Of a stretch of 17,239 bases of DNA, positions 6,701-14,223 are shown piece by piece. The stretch is from Candidatus Campylobacter infans. Lineage in GTDB: Bacteria; Campylobacterota; Campylobacteria; Campylobacterales; Campylobacteraceae. The stretch spans positions 1 through 17,239 of the forward strand of contig SPMW01000034.1 of NCBI GenBank assembly GCA_009827235.1, in the 5' to 3' direction. Every line of letters begins with the position of its first letter. Position 1 is the first letter of the stretch. The translations under genes and the position numbers were made by a program. The notes beneath the pieces were generated by a model. The model saw only the letters and a program-made list of their open reading frames with translations, had not been told where the DNA came from and searched no databases.

Positions 6701-7420
6701 ATGATTGAAATTTTACCTGATGCTATTTTTTTAAGTGATTCACACGAAAATATCGATAAACGCGCATTTTTACGACTTTTAAAAGCTTTTAAAAGCCAAA
6801 AAGAACCCTTACCAAGGCAAATTTTTTTGCTTGGTGATATGTTTGATTTTTTAACCTTTACTACTTATTCAAAACAATTTTTTAGCGAATACATCACACT
6901 TTTAAATGAACTTGGCAAGGATTGTGAGATTTTTTATTTTGAGGGCAATCACGATTTTAATTTGGCTGGGATTTTGCCAAATGTGCGGGTTTTTGCGCTT
7001 AATGCTCAGCCCGCGCTTTTTAGTTTTAAGGGCTTGAAAGTAGCGATTGCTCATGGTGATATATTTTTGAGTTTTAAAGAAATGCTAGCGCTTAAAATTT
7101 TAAGAATTAAGCCACTTTTATGGGTGCTAAATTACATCGATACGGCGCTAAATTTTAAAATTTCAAAGAAAATTTTAAAATTTCAAAACCAAAAAAAGCT
7201 AGATTATAAAATTTCAAATTTCACAAATAAAATGATCCCAAGGCTACGCAAATATAACGCTGATGTGGTGATTGAGGGGCATTATCATCAAGGCATTAGC
7301 GCGCAGATTGAAAAAATATTTTATATAAACCTGCCTTGTTTTGCGTGCGAACAAAGTTTTTTTATGCTAGAATGCGCAGACTTTAAACTTAAAGTAACAA
7401 AAAGGAGCCTTAATGTTTGA
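6701..7420 (+). CDS. Calcineurin-like metallophosphoesterase (LpxH-like)
   Basis: A 239-residue binuclear metal phosphoesterase. Seen directly, in order: FLSDSH (D13, H15), LLGDMFDF (D46), EGNHDFN (N83, H84), AIAHGD (H118) and IEGHYHQG (H194, H196). This is the full ligand set of the family. Length and the GDMFDF motif resemble UDP-2,3-diacylglucosamine hydrolase LpxH, so lipid A synthesis is possible, but Campylobacterota are known for a different enzyme (LpxJ) at that step, so I do not assign lpxH. I chose the ATG at 6701, with AAGAAG 5 nt upstream; a TTG one codon earlier (6698) is the alternative. Its last 8 nt overlap the start of cheV, and a probable cheV promoter lies inside its 3' end. 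The gene contains two copies of an 18-nt AT-rich repeat at 7150-7187. Confidence 0.9.
   Translation: MIEILPDAIFLSDSHENIDKRAFLRLLKAFKSQKEPLPRQIFLLGDMFDFLTFTTYSKQFFSEYITLLNELGKDCEIFYFEGNHDFNLAGILPNVRVFALNAQPALFSFKGLKVAIAHGDIFLSFKEMLALKILRIKPLLWVLNYIDTALNFKISKKILKFQNQKKLDYKISNFTNKMIPRLRKYNADVVIEGHYHQGISAQIEKIFYINLPCFACEQSFFMLECADFKLKVTKRSLNV
7150..7187 (+). repeat. Two 18-nt copies of an AT-rich palindrome-bearing repeat inside the phosphoesterase gene
   Basis: The same 18 nt, AAATTTTAAAATTTCAAA, occurs at 7150-7167 and 7170-7187. The 20-nt period is not a multiple of three, so the two copies are read in different frames (LNFKISKK and ILKFQNQK). The palindrome AAATTTTAAAATTT is also common in the intergenic regions of the window. 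Confidence 0.8.
7365..7373 (+). promoter_or_regulatory. Extended -10 promoter of the cheVAW unit
   Basis: TGCTAGAAT is an extended -10 element preceded by a seven-T run and followed directly by GCGCA, 39 nt before the cheV ATG and inside the 3' end of the phosphoesterase gene. The layout matches the promoters of accD and rplY, which suggests that cheV-cheA-cheW can be transcribed independently of the upstream gene. Confidence 0.6.
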
Positions 7421-8387
7421 TGATAATGTCTTAAAAACGGGCTCAGGCGAGATGGAGCTTGTTGATTTTCGCATTTTTAAACGCGGAACAACTGAGAGCG
7501 ATGTTTATGAAGGAATTTATGGGGTAAATGTCGCAAAGGTTAAAGAAATCATCAAGATGCCAAATTTGACTGAGTTGCCCGGCACACCTGATTATATAGA
7601 AGGTATTTTTGATTTGCGTGGTGTGGTGATCCCTGTTATCAACCTGGCGCGCTGGATGGGAATAGATCCGCCAAGTGAGAGGATTTTAAAACCGCGCGTT
7701 ATTATTTCAGAATTTTCTAATATTTATATAGGTTTTATTGTCCATGAAGCAAAGCGCATTCGCCGAATAAATTGGAAAGATATCGAGCCAGCAAATTTTA
7801 CAGGTGGCGGAGCAGGCGGTGGAGCCTTAGATAAAAGCAAAATCACCGGCGTAACGCGTATAGAAAATGATGATGTTTTATTGATACTTGATCTTGAGAG
7901 CATAGTTCAAGAACTTGGCATCTATCAACCTAAGCTAGATCTTGATATACAAGAAGTTTCGCGCTTAGATGGCTTTGCTCTTGTGCTTGATGATAGCATA
8001 ACAGCCCGCCATTTAGTAAGCGATGCTCTAAGCAAAATGGGCTTAAAAGTAATAGAAGCAAAAGATGGAGTAGAAGGCTTTGAAAAGCTTAATGATTTAT
8101 ACGCTTTATATAAAGAAGATTTAGAAAATAACCTTAGAATAATTATTTCTGATGTAGAGATGCCACAAATGGACGGCTTTCATTTTGCAGCCAGAATGAA
8201 AGAAGATAAAAGATTTATCAATATTCCTATTATTTTTAATTCATCTATTAGTAATCAATTTAGTGAAATTCAAGGCAAAGAAGTTGGTGGGGATGGATAT
8301 TTGACTAAATTTAATGCCACACAACTTTACAATGAAGTAATTCGCGTTTTAAATGAACGCAAAAAAGCCATTCAAGGAGGTGCTTAA
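7413..8387 (+). CDS. cheV: Chemotaxis coupling protein CheV (CheW-receiver fusion)
   Basis: A 324-residue coupling protein linking chemoreceptors to CheA, with a receiver domain that can be phosphorylated by CheA. Seen directly: a CheW-like domain at about 16-170 (YGVNVAKVKEIIK, LPGTPDYIEGIFDLRGVVIPVINLARWMG) containing a Gly-rich loop GGGAGGGA (131-138), then a receiver domain at about 187-318. The receiver has the acidic pair D193/D194, phospho-acceptor D247 (IIISDVEMPQMDG), Ser at about 277 and K299. A strong AAAGGAG site lies 5 nt from the ATG, and the start overlaps the phosphoesterase stop by 8 nt. cheA starts at the last base of the cheV stop codon. This order (cheV-cheA-cheW) is typical of Campylobacter. 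Confidence 0.97.
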   Translation: MFDDNVLKTGSGEMELVDFRIFKRGTTESDVYEGIYGVNVAKVKEIIKMPNLTELPGTPDYIEGIFDLRGVVIPVINLARWMGIDPPSERILKPRVIISEFSNIYIGFIVHEAKRIRRINWKDIEPANFTGGGAGGGALDKSKITGVTRIENDDVLLILDLESIVQELGIYQPKLDLDIQEVSRLDGFALVLDDSITARHLVSDALSKMGLKVIEAKDGVEGFEKLNDLYALYKEDLENNLRIIISDVEMPQMDGFHFAARMKEDKRFINIPIIFNSSISNQFSEIQGKEVGGDGYLTKFNATQLYNEVIRVLNERKKAIQGGA

Positions 8388-10723
8388 TGGACGACATGCA
8401 AGAATTATTAGAAGATTTTTTAGTTGAAGCATTTGAGTTAATTGAGCAAATCGATCACGATTTAGTTGAGCTTGAAGCAAATCCAGATGATTTAGAGCTA
8501 TTAAATAGAATATTTCGCGTAGCGCATACGATTAAGGGTAGTTCTTCGTTTTTAAATTTTGATATTTTAACTGAACTTACGCATCATATGGAAGATGTGC
8601 TAAATAAAGCGCGCCGTGGCGAGCTAAAAATAACGCCTGATATTATGGATGTGGTGCTAAAATCAGTAGATATGATGAAAAATTTGTTATTTAGCATAAG
8701 AGATAATGGCTCAGACACAGCAGCTGGCATAGATATAAATGAAATTTGTAAGCATTTAACGGCATTAAGCGAGGGCGAAGAGCTAAGTGCTAAGCCAGAG
8801 CCAGAGCCAGAACCTGTTTCTAACCAGGCACTTTCTACTGGTCCATCTGATGATGTAGATCCTAATACTCTAAGCGAAGAGCAAGTAGAATCAGAAATTG
8901 AGCGTTTATTAAAACTTCGCAAAGCAGAAGATGAAGCAAGACGCGCACAAAAAAATGCTGCCAAACCAGCGTCAGCCACACAAGCTACGCCAAAAAATGA
9001 ACCTAGCCCAGCACCTGCTACGCCAAATCCTACCCCAGCAGCAAATAGCGAGGCTAACAAAACAAGCCCTAATGCTCCCACAAAATCTAGTTCAAGCTCT
9101 ATGGATCAAACAATTCGCGTAGAGGTAGCAAGGCTTGATTATTTAATGAATCTAGTAGGCGAGTTAGTTCTTAGCAAAAACCGCTTATTAACAATTTATA
9201 ACGATGTAGAAGAGCGTTATGAGGGTGAGCAGTTTTTAGAAGAGCTAAATCATATAGTTTCATCGCTAAGCTTAGTAACTACTGATGTGCAATTAGCCGT
9301 GATGAAAACGCGTATGCAACCTATTGCTAAGGTATTTAATAAATTCCCGCGCGTGGTGCGTGATTTAGGGCGCGATTTAAATAAGCAAATTGATTTAGAA
9401 ATTAGCGGTGAAGAAACCGAGCTTGATAAATCAATAGTAGAAGAAATAGGCGATCCGCTAACGCATATCATTCGTAATTCTTGCGATCACGGCATAGAAG
9501 AGCCAGCTTTAAGAGCAAAAGCTGGTAAAAATGAGCGTGGCAAAATACAATTAAAAGCTTATAATGAAGGCAATCACATAGTAGTAGAAATAGTAGATGA
9601 TGGCAAGGGCATCGATGCTGATCTTATACGACAAAAAGCCGTTGAACGCGGGATAATCACTGAAAACGAAGCTGATATTATGACAGATAAAGAAGCTTTT
9701 GGCATTATATTTAGACCTGGTTTTTCAATGGCTCAAAAGCTTACAAATGTAAGTGGTCGTGGCGTGGGTATGGATGTTGTTAAAACAAATATAGAAAAAC
9801 TTCACGGAATGATAGATATAGATAGTGAAGTAGGCAAAGGCACTACCATTAAGCTTAAAATTCCATTAACCCTAGCTATTATTCAATCGCTCTTAGTTGG
9901 CACACAAGAAGAAGTTTATGCCATACCATTAGCAAATGTAAGCGAAACCGTGCGCGTGCCAATTGATAATATCTACACAATCGAAGGCAAAAATGTGCTT
10001 AGATTAAGAGATGAGGTGCTAAGTTTAGTAAGACTTAGCGATCTTTTTGGCGTAAAACAAGTGCTTGAAAGTGGAGATCAAACCTATGTGGTTGTTATAA
10101 ATGTGGCTGAGACTAAATTAGGCATAATTGTAGATAATTTAATTGGACAAGAAGAGATTGTTATTAAATCTTTGGGTAATTATCTAGCTGGTATAAATGG
10201 CATAGCAGGCGGGACTATACGAGGCGATGGACGCGTAACGCTAATTATTGATGTAGGCGTTATTATGGATATGGCAAAAGAAATAAAAGTAGATATAAGA
10301 TCTAGCATAGAAAGCGAACAAAAATCATCAGCCAAAGAAAAACCAAGCGATTATTGCGTGCTAATAGTAGATGATTCTAAAATGGATAGAACCATTATGC
10401 AAAAATCTCTTGGCCCAACTGGCATAACACTAATGGAAGCAAAAGATGGCTTAGAGGCTTTAAATATCATTAAATCAGGCGATCATCAATTTGATGCTGT
10501 GTTAATCGATATAGAAATGCCAAAGATGGATGGCTACACCTTAGCTAGCGAAATACGCAAATACTCTAAATATCGAAATTTACCGCTAATTGCTGTAACA
10601 AGTAGAACAAGTAAAAGCGATCGTTTGCGTGGTGTAGAAGTAGGTATGACAGAGTATATAACAAAGCCATACTCAGCCGAATACTTAGAAAATGTCGTTC
10701 GCAAGAATATTAAGCTAGTATAA
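8387..10723 (+). CDS. cheA: Chemotaxis histidine kinase CheA with C-terminal receiver
   Basis: A 778-residue kinase that phosphorylates its Hpt histidine in response to receptor state and passes the phosphate to CheY-type receivers. Seen directly: Hpt domain (about 1-105) with phospho-acceptor His47 in VAHTIKGSSSF; a low-complexity Pro/Ala/Ser/Glu linker (about 130-238) in place of a recognisable P2 CheY-binding domain, with one charged helix at about 163-190; dimerisation helices (about 240-305); HATPase domain with N box IIRNSCDH (N364), DDGKGID (404-410), GRGVGMD (457-463) and GKGTTIKL; CheW-like P5 domain (about 498-630); receiver (about 655-778) with DD662-663, phospho-acceptor D708, T738 and K760. 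The CheA-receiver fusion is characteristic of Campylobacterota. Start and cheV stop share one base (TAATG), with AAGGAGG upstream. Confidence 0.98.
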   Translation: MDDMQELLEDFLVEAFELIEQIDHDLVELEANPDDLELLNRIFRVAHTIKGSSSFLNFDILTELTHHMEDVLNKARRGELKITPDIMDVVLKSVDMMKNLLFSIRDNGSDTAAGIDINEICKHLTALSEGEELSAKPEPEPEPVSNQALSTGPSDDVDPNTLSEEQVESEIERLLKLRKAEDEARRAQKNAAKPASATQATPKNEPSPAPATPNPTPAANSEANKTSPNAPTKSSSSSMDQTIRVEVARLDYLMNLVGELVLSKNRLLTIYNDVEERYEGEQFLEELNHIVSSLSLVTTDVQLAVMKTRMQPIAKVFNKFPRVVRDLGRDLNKQIDLEISGEETELDKSIVEEIGDPLTHIIRNSCDHGIEEPALRAKAGKNERGKIQLKAYNEGNHIVVEIVDDGKGIDADLIRQKAVERGIITENEADIMTDKEAFGIIFRPGFSMAQKLTNVSGRGVGMDVVKTNIEKLHGMIDIDSEVGKGTTIKLKIPLTLAIIQSLLVGTQEEVYAIPLANVSETVRVPIDNIYTIEGKNVLRLRDEVLSLVRLSDLFGVKQVLESGDQTYVVVINVAETKLGIIVDNLIGQEEIVIKSLGNYLAGINGIAGGTIRGDGRVTLIIDVGVIMDMAKEIKVDIRSSIESEQKSSAKEKPSDYCVLIVDDSKMDRTIMQKSLGPTGITLMEAKDGLEALNIIKSGDHQFDAVLIDIEMPKMDGYTLASEIRKYSKYRNLPLIAVTSRTSKSDRLRGVEVGMTEYITKPYSAEYLENVVRKNIKLV
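8793..8810 (+). repeat. In-frame hexamer repeat in the CheA linker
   Basis: AGCCAG is repeated three times in tandem and encodes the PEPEPEP run of the CheA linker. A six-base unit keeps the reading frame if copies are gained or lost, so linker length could vary between strains without breaking the kinase. Confidence 0.7.
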
Positions 10724-10732
10724 GGATAGAAC

Positions 10733-11227
10733 ATGGATAAATTAAATGAAGTTTTGCGTAGGCAAAAACGCCAGGTTGAAAATCCCGCGCAAGTTGATGC
10801 TGATGAAGTAGAACAATTAGTAGGCTTTATAGTAGGCGAAGAAGAATACGCTATTCCAATTCTTTATATTAAAGAAATTATTAAACCGATTGAATTTACA
10901 CGCGTGCCTGGTGTGCCAGATTTTGTTTTGGGCGTATTTAATATGCGCGGAAATGTAACACCTTTGATTGATTTGCGCGTGATGTTTGGGGTACAAAATC
11001 CTAAAATCACAGATACCACGCGTTATATAGTAATGGTTTATGAAGATAATGTGGCTGGTTTTGTTATAGATAGATTAACAGAGGCTATAAGAATGAAAAA
11101 AAGCAAAATTGATCCGCCACCTGAAACTTTATTACATGCTAAGGGTATGATAGCAGGCATTGGCAAGCGTGATAATAATATTCTTACTATTTTAAAAGCC
11201 GAAGGGCTATTAAAACGAGATTTTTAA
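10733..11227 (+). CDS. cheW: Chemotaxis adaptor protein CheW
   Basis: A 164-residue adaptor that bridges chemoreceptor tips and the P5 domain of CheA in the signalling array. Seen directly: a single CheW domain from about 27 to 160 with EQLVGFIVGEEEYAIPILYIKEII, the conserved FTRVPGVPDFVLGVFNMRGNVTPLIDLR block (N70, M71, R72, G73) and the C-terminal VDRLTEAIRM-like segment. The first 26 residues are a charged, polar extension. The start lies 9 nt after cheA with AAGGAT upstream. No CheY, CheR or CheB gene is in the window, and methyl-accepting proteins are not encoded nearby, so the rest of the chemotaxis set must be elsewhere. Confidence 0.97.
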   Translation: MDKLNEVLRRQKRQVENPAQVDADEVEQLVGFIVGEEEYAIPILYIKEIIKPIEFTRVPGVPDFVLGVFNMRGNVTPLIDLRVMFGVQNPKITDTTRYIVMVYEDNVAGFVIDRLTEAIRMKKSKIDPPPETLLHAKGMIAGIGKRDNNILTILKAEGLLKRDF

Positions 11228-11236
11228 GGTGTATGC

Positions 11237-11863
11237 TTGATTAGACTTTGTGTTTTTGATTTTGATAGCACCTTGATGGATGGCGAGACTATTTCGTTTT
11301 TGGCTAAGGCTGTGGGCAAAATGGACGAAGTTTCAGCCATTACTGCTCGCGCTATGGCCGGTGAGCTTGATTTTTATGAAAGCCTAAAAGAACGCGTAGC
11401 TTTTTTAAAAGGCATTGGCTTAAATGATGCTAAAAAAATCGTAGCAAATTTGCCTATGATGCCTGGCGCTGCTGAGATAATTTCGTATTTAAAAGCTCAC
11501 GGGATTAAAGTAGTTGTTTTTTCAGGCGGTTTTCATATGGCCACAGATGCCGCTCAAGCTAGGCTTGGTTTTGATATAAATTTTGCAAATGAATTACACC
11601 ACAAAAACGATATCTTAACCGGCCAACTTGGCGGTGAGATGATGTTTGGGGATTCAAAAGGAAAAATGCTTGCTAGATTGAAGCGTTTTTTAGGGCTTGA
11701 TAGTAGCGAGGTAGCAACTATTGGCGATGGAGCAAATGATCTTTCTATGTTCAAAGAAGCAAGCACCTGTATAGCATTTTGCGCAAAAGAAATTTTAAAA
11801 AATGCCGCAACGCATATTATAGATCGCAAAGATTTGTGTGAAATTAAGAAAATTATATGCTAA
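11237..11863 (+). CDS. serB: Phosphoserine phosphatase
   Basis: A HAD-family phosphatase that removes phosphate from O-phosphoserine in the last step of serine synthesis. Seen directly: motif I VFDFDST with nucleophile D8 and acid/base D10, motif II FSGGF with S96, lysine in GDSKGK (K141 or K143), and motif III GDGANDLSMF with D164 and D168. The cap helices lie at about 15-75. At 208 residues it matches short SerB proteins without the N-terminal ACT domain. The start must be TTG at 11237, because the conserved strand IRLCVFDFD begins at the next codon. The nearby ATG at 11233 is in another frame and stops after three codons. AAGGTG upstream suits the TTG. It follows cheW by 9 nt, and this cheW-serB-tal order is also found in C. 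jejuni as I recall. Confidence 0.95.
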   Translation: MIRLCVFDFDSTLMDGETISFLAKAVGKMDEVSAITARAMAGELDFYESLKERVAFLKGIGLNDAKKIVANLPMMPGAAEIISYLKAHGIKVVVFSGGFHMATDAAQARLGFDINFANELHHKNDILTGQLGGEMMFGDSKGKMLARLKRFLGLDSSEVATIGDGANDLSMFKEASTCIAFCAKEILKNAATHIIDRKDLCEIKKIIC

Positions 11864-11866
11864 AAT
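11858..11866 (+). promoter_or_regulatory. Extended -10 promoter of tal
   Basis: TGCTAAAAT overlaps the serB stop codon and is followed by TATGCGC. It lies 34 nt before the tal ATG. The extended -10 followed by GCGC matches the cheV and rplY promoters. The tal gene may therefore be transcribed both from here and by read-through from the che-serB unit. Confidence 0.5.
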
Positions 11867-11899
11867 TATGCGCTTGTTTTATGAGTTTAAAGGATTATA

Positions 11900-12973
11900 A
11901 TGTATAAAGATACTAAATTTTCACTTTGGTGCGATTTTATAGAAAGAGATTTTATAAACGCTCAATTTAAGGATTTAATCGCTAAGGGCGTTATAAATGG
12001 AGCCACTAGCAATCCTGCCATTTTTAAATCAGCCCTTTTAACAAGCAAGGCATATAAAGAATCCATAAATAGATACATTAAGAAAAAAACTCCAAAAGAA
12101 CTTTATGAAATTTTAGCCACACAAGATATAAAAGCCAGCGCATATAAGCTTTTGACAAATTACGCAAACGGCGATGATGGCTTTATAAGCATAGAAATAG
12201 ATCCAAAGCTTTTTGATGATAGTGTAATGAGCCTAAAAGAAGGCAAAAAGCTGTTTAATAGCATAAAAATGCCAAATGTTATGATTAAATTGCCAGCTTG
12301 CGAGCGTAGTTATATAGCTATGAGCGAGCTAGTAAAAAAGGGCATAAATGTAAATGCTACCTTGGTGTTTAGCCAAGAGCAAGTTAAAAGCTGCTTGAAC
12401 GCCTTTTTTAAAGGCTTAAAAGGCTATAAAAAACGCTATCCAAATGCGCCAGAGCCTGAATGCGTTATAAGCATTTTTGTTAGCCGTTTTGATAGAGCAT
12501 TAAATGATAAATTAAAAGCAGCTGGCATTGAATGCGATAAATACGGCATTTACAACGCCACGCTAGCATATTATCAAATAGAAGAATGCGGGCTAAAAAA
12601 TGTGCGCGCCCTATTTGCTAGCACGGGCGTAAAAGATGCTAGATTAGCAAAAGATTATTATATAGACGAGCTTTTATTTTCTCACAGCATAAACACAGCC
12701 CCACTTGATGCCATCAAAGCTTTTCAAGCACGCGATCATAAGCTTAAAAAGCCAGCCGATAAAGACACGATTTCAAAATTTTTCGTAGCTTGCCAGAATG
12801 CGGGCATTAAATACGAAAGCGTTTGTAAGGATTTATTTAATGAAGGAATTAGAAGCTTTAAAGAAGCCTTTGACGATATCTTGGTTTCAATAAAAAATAA
12901 CGAAATAGATGAAAATTTTAATACAAAAAGCGTTCAAATTTTAAATAAAACAGAACAAAAATCAAATAAATAG
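11900..12973 (+). CDS. tal: Transaldolase
   Basis: A TIM-barrel class I aldolase of the non-oxidative pentose-phosphate pathway that moves a dihydroxyacetone unit between sugar phosphates through a Schiff base. Seen directly: GATSNPAIF (34-42), the Schiff-base lysine in MPNVMIKLPA (K130), NATLVFSQEQV, FVSRFDRALND and the RALFASTGVKD block that closes the phosphate site. The N-terminal FSLWCDFIERDFI is typical of the longer, TalB/phosphoglucose-isomerase-fusion-like subgroup of epsilonproteobacterial enzymes. At 357 residues it is about 30 longer than the roughly 325 that I recall for C. jejuni Tal; the excess is the polar Asn/Lys-rich C-terminal tail from about 330. The ATG has AAAGGAT upstream. 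The PilT-like gene begins 13 nt after the stop. Confidence 0.95.
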   Translation: MYKDTKFSLWCDFIERDFINAQFKDLIAKGVINGATSNPAIFKSALLTSKAYKESINRYIKKKTPKELYEILATQDIKASAYKLLTNYANGDDGFISIEIDPKLFDDSVMSLKEGKKLFNSIKMPNVMIKLPACERSYIAMSELVKKGINVNATLVFSQEQVKSCLNAFFKGLKGYKKRYPNAPEPECVISIFVSRFDRALNDKLKAAGIECDKYGIYNATLAYYQIEECGLKNVRALFASTGVKDARLAKDYYIDELLFSHSINTAPLDAIKAFQARDHKLKKPADKDTISKFFVACQNAGIKYESVCKDLFNEGIRSFKEAFDDILVSIKNNEIDENFNTKSVQILNKTEQKSNK

Positions 12974-12986
12974 TTGAGGTAAGCAC

Positions 12987-14147
12987 ATGTCAGTTGATGT
13001 AAGCAAGCTTGATTTTAAGCTAAGAGATGAGTTAAATGGCTACTTAGAAGAGTTAATTAGTAGCCACGGGAGCGATTTGCATGTAAAGGCAAATTCAATA
13101 ATTCGCAAGCGCGTTAATGGTGAGCTTTATCCAGTAGAAAATGCTAGATTTATAAGCACAGCCGAGGGATTAACTCTTGCAAAAGAGCTATTAAGAGGGC
13201 GTTTTGATGAATTGATAAGCAAAAAAAGCGTGGATTTTACTTATAAATTAAATGAAAATTTTAGGTTTCGTTCAAATATATTTTTTCAAATGGACGGCGT
13301 AAGTGCTGTGTTTCGTGTGATTCCTACGAAAATCCCGCCATTAGAGAGTCTTGGATTGCCTGAGAGTGTGAAAAATTTATGCGATCATGTTCATCGGGGT
13401 ATGATACTAGTTACAGGCCCTACTGGTAGTGGTAAATCAACCACCTTAGCAAGTATGATTGATTATATAAACAATTGCCGAAAATCCCACATAATCACTA
13501 TTGAAGATCCTATTGAGTTTATTCACGAAGATAGAGGTTGCGTTATAAACCAACGCAGCGTAGGGCAAGATACGCCAGATTTTGCTAGTGCTTTGCGCGC
13601 TGCCTTGCGTGAGGATCCAGATATTATATTAGTTGGTGAGATTCGTGACCTTGAAACACTAACCATTGCTTTAATGGCAGCAGAAACAGGCCACTTAGTT
13701 CTAGCTACTTTACACACCAAAGACGCGCAAGAAACAATAAATCGTATTTTGGGTATGTTTAAAGGCCCTGAGTTAGAGCATGCTAAGATGAGTTGCGCTG
13801 ATGTTATACAAGGGGTTATATCTCAACGCTTATGTCGCAGAAAAGACGGCGGGCGCGTAGCAGCCGTAGAGATTATGCTTCAGAGTCCGCGCATTAAGCA
13901 GCTTATTTTGAAAAGTCGCCAAGATGAAATCGGTCAAGCCATCGTTGAAAGTGGTGAAAGTAGCGGTATGCAAACCTTTGACCGCGATTTATTGCGCTTG
14001 TTTAACGAGGGCGTTATCACCAAAGAAAACGCTTTAATGGCATCAAGCAAACCAAATGATTTGGCTATATTAATCCAGCAAGCACACGCTAAAATGACAG
14101 GCGTAGAAAACGAAAGAGATGTAATATCTCTAAAAGATGTAGATTAA
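12987..14147 (+). CDS. pilT: PilT/PilU-type retraction ATPase
   Basis: A hexameric secretion-superfamily ATPase of the kind that drives depolymerisation of type IV pili. Seen directly: N-terminal PAS-like domain (about 10-115, with SDLHVKA and FRSNIFFQMDGVSAVFRVIP), Walker A GPTGSGKST (144-152), Asp box TIEDPIEF (E173, D174), Walker B IILVGEIRD (E218) and His box GHLVLATLHTKDA (H236, H243). The C-terminal part has RIKQLILKS where PilT has its AIRNLIRE retraction motif, and GMQTFDRDLL, which resembles PilU. At 386 residues it is longer than typical PilT (about 345) and closer to PilU. No zinc-binding Cys cluster of extension ATPases (GspE/PilB) is present. It follows tal by 13 nt with GAGGTAA upstream and no promoter of its own. 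A pilin-like gene lies at 16819-17239. The symbol denotes the family; function in a filament is inferred. Confidence 0.9.
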   Translation: MSVDVSKLDFKLRDELNGYLEELISSHGSDLHVKANSIIRKRVNGELYPVENARFISTAEGLTLAKELLRGRFDELISKKSVDFTYKLNENFRFRSNIFFQMDGVSAVFRVIPTKIPPLESLGLPESVKNLCDHVHRGMILVTGPTGSGKSTTLASMIDYINNCRKSHIITIEDPIEFIHEDRGCVINQRSVGQDTPDFASALRAALREDPDIILVGEIRDLETLTIALMAAETGHLVLATLHTKDAQETINRILGMFKGPELEHAKMSCADVIQGVISQRLCRRKDGGRVAAVEIMLQSPRIKQLILKSRQDEIGQAIVESGESSGMQTFDRDLLRLFNEGVITKENALMASSKPNDLAILIQQAHAKMTGVENERDVISLKDVD

Positions 14148-14158
14148 AATTTTAATCT
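14141..14158 (+). other. AT-rich palindrome across the pilT stop codon
   Basis: AGATTAAAATTTTAATCT is a perfect 18-bp palindrome that includes the TAA stop and is followed by TTTAAGCGCC. An alternative hairpin pairs AAAAGAT (14132-14138) with ATCTTTT (14155-14161). It may end the tal-pilT transcript weakly, but with one G-C pair per arm it is not a convincing terminator. Confidence 0.35.
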
Positions 14159-14182
14159 TTTAAGCGCCTTGTAAGCATTACT

Positions 14183-14191
14183 TGCTACAAT
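14183..14191 (+). promoter_or_regulatory. Extended -10 promoter of rplY
   Basis: TGCTACAAT is followed directly by TGCGCCC, 32 nt before the chosen rplY ATG. The layout is nearly identical to accD (TATAAT then TGCGCC). This also argues against the upstream TTG at 14182 as a start codon, since that TTG would overlap the promoter. Confidence 0.65.
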
Positions 14192-14223
14192 TGCGCCCTT
14201 ATTTTTACACAAAGGATAAACAA

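Noticed and set aside
8584..9081. Minus-strand 165-codon frame opposite cheA
   Set aside because: It mirrors the Pro/Ala/Ser-rich CheA linker, is low complexity and has no binding site or family resemblance. cheA in this interval is intact.
14182..14223. Upstream TTG as the start of rplY
   Set aside because: It lies on the extended -10 box and lacks a binding site. The ATG at 14224 has AAAGGAT and gives the usual 178 residues.
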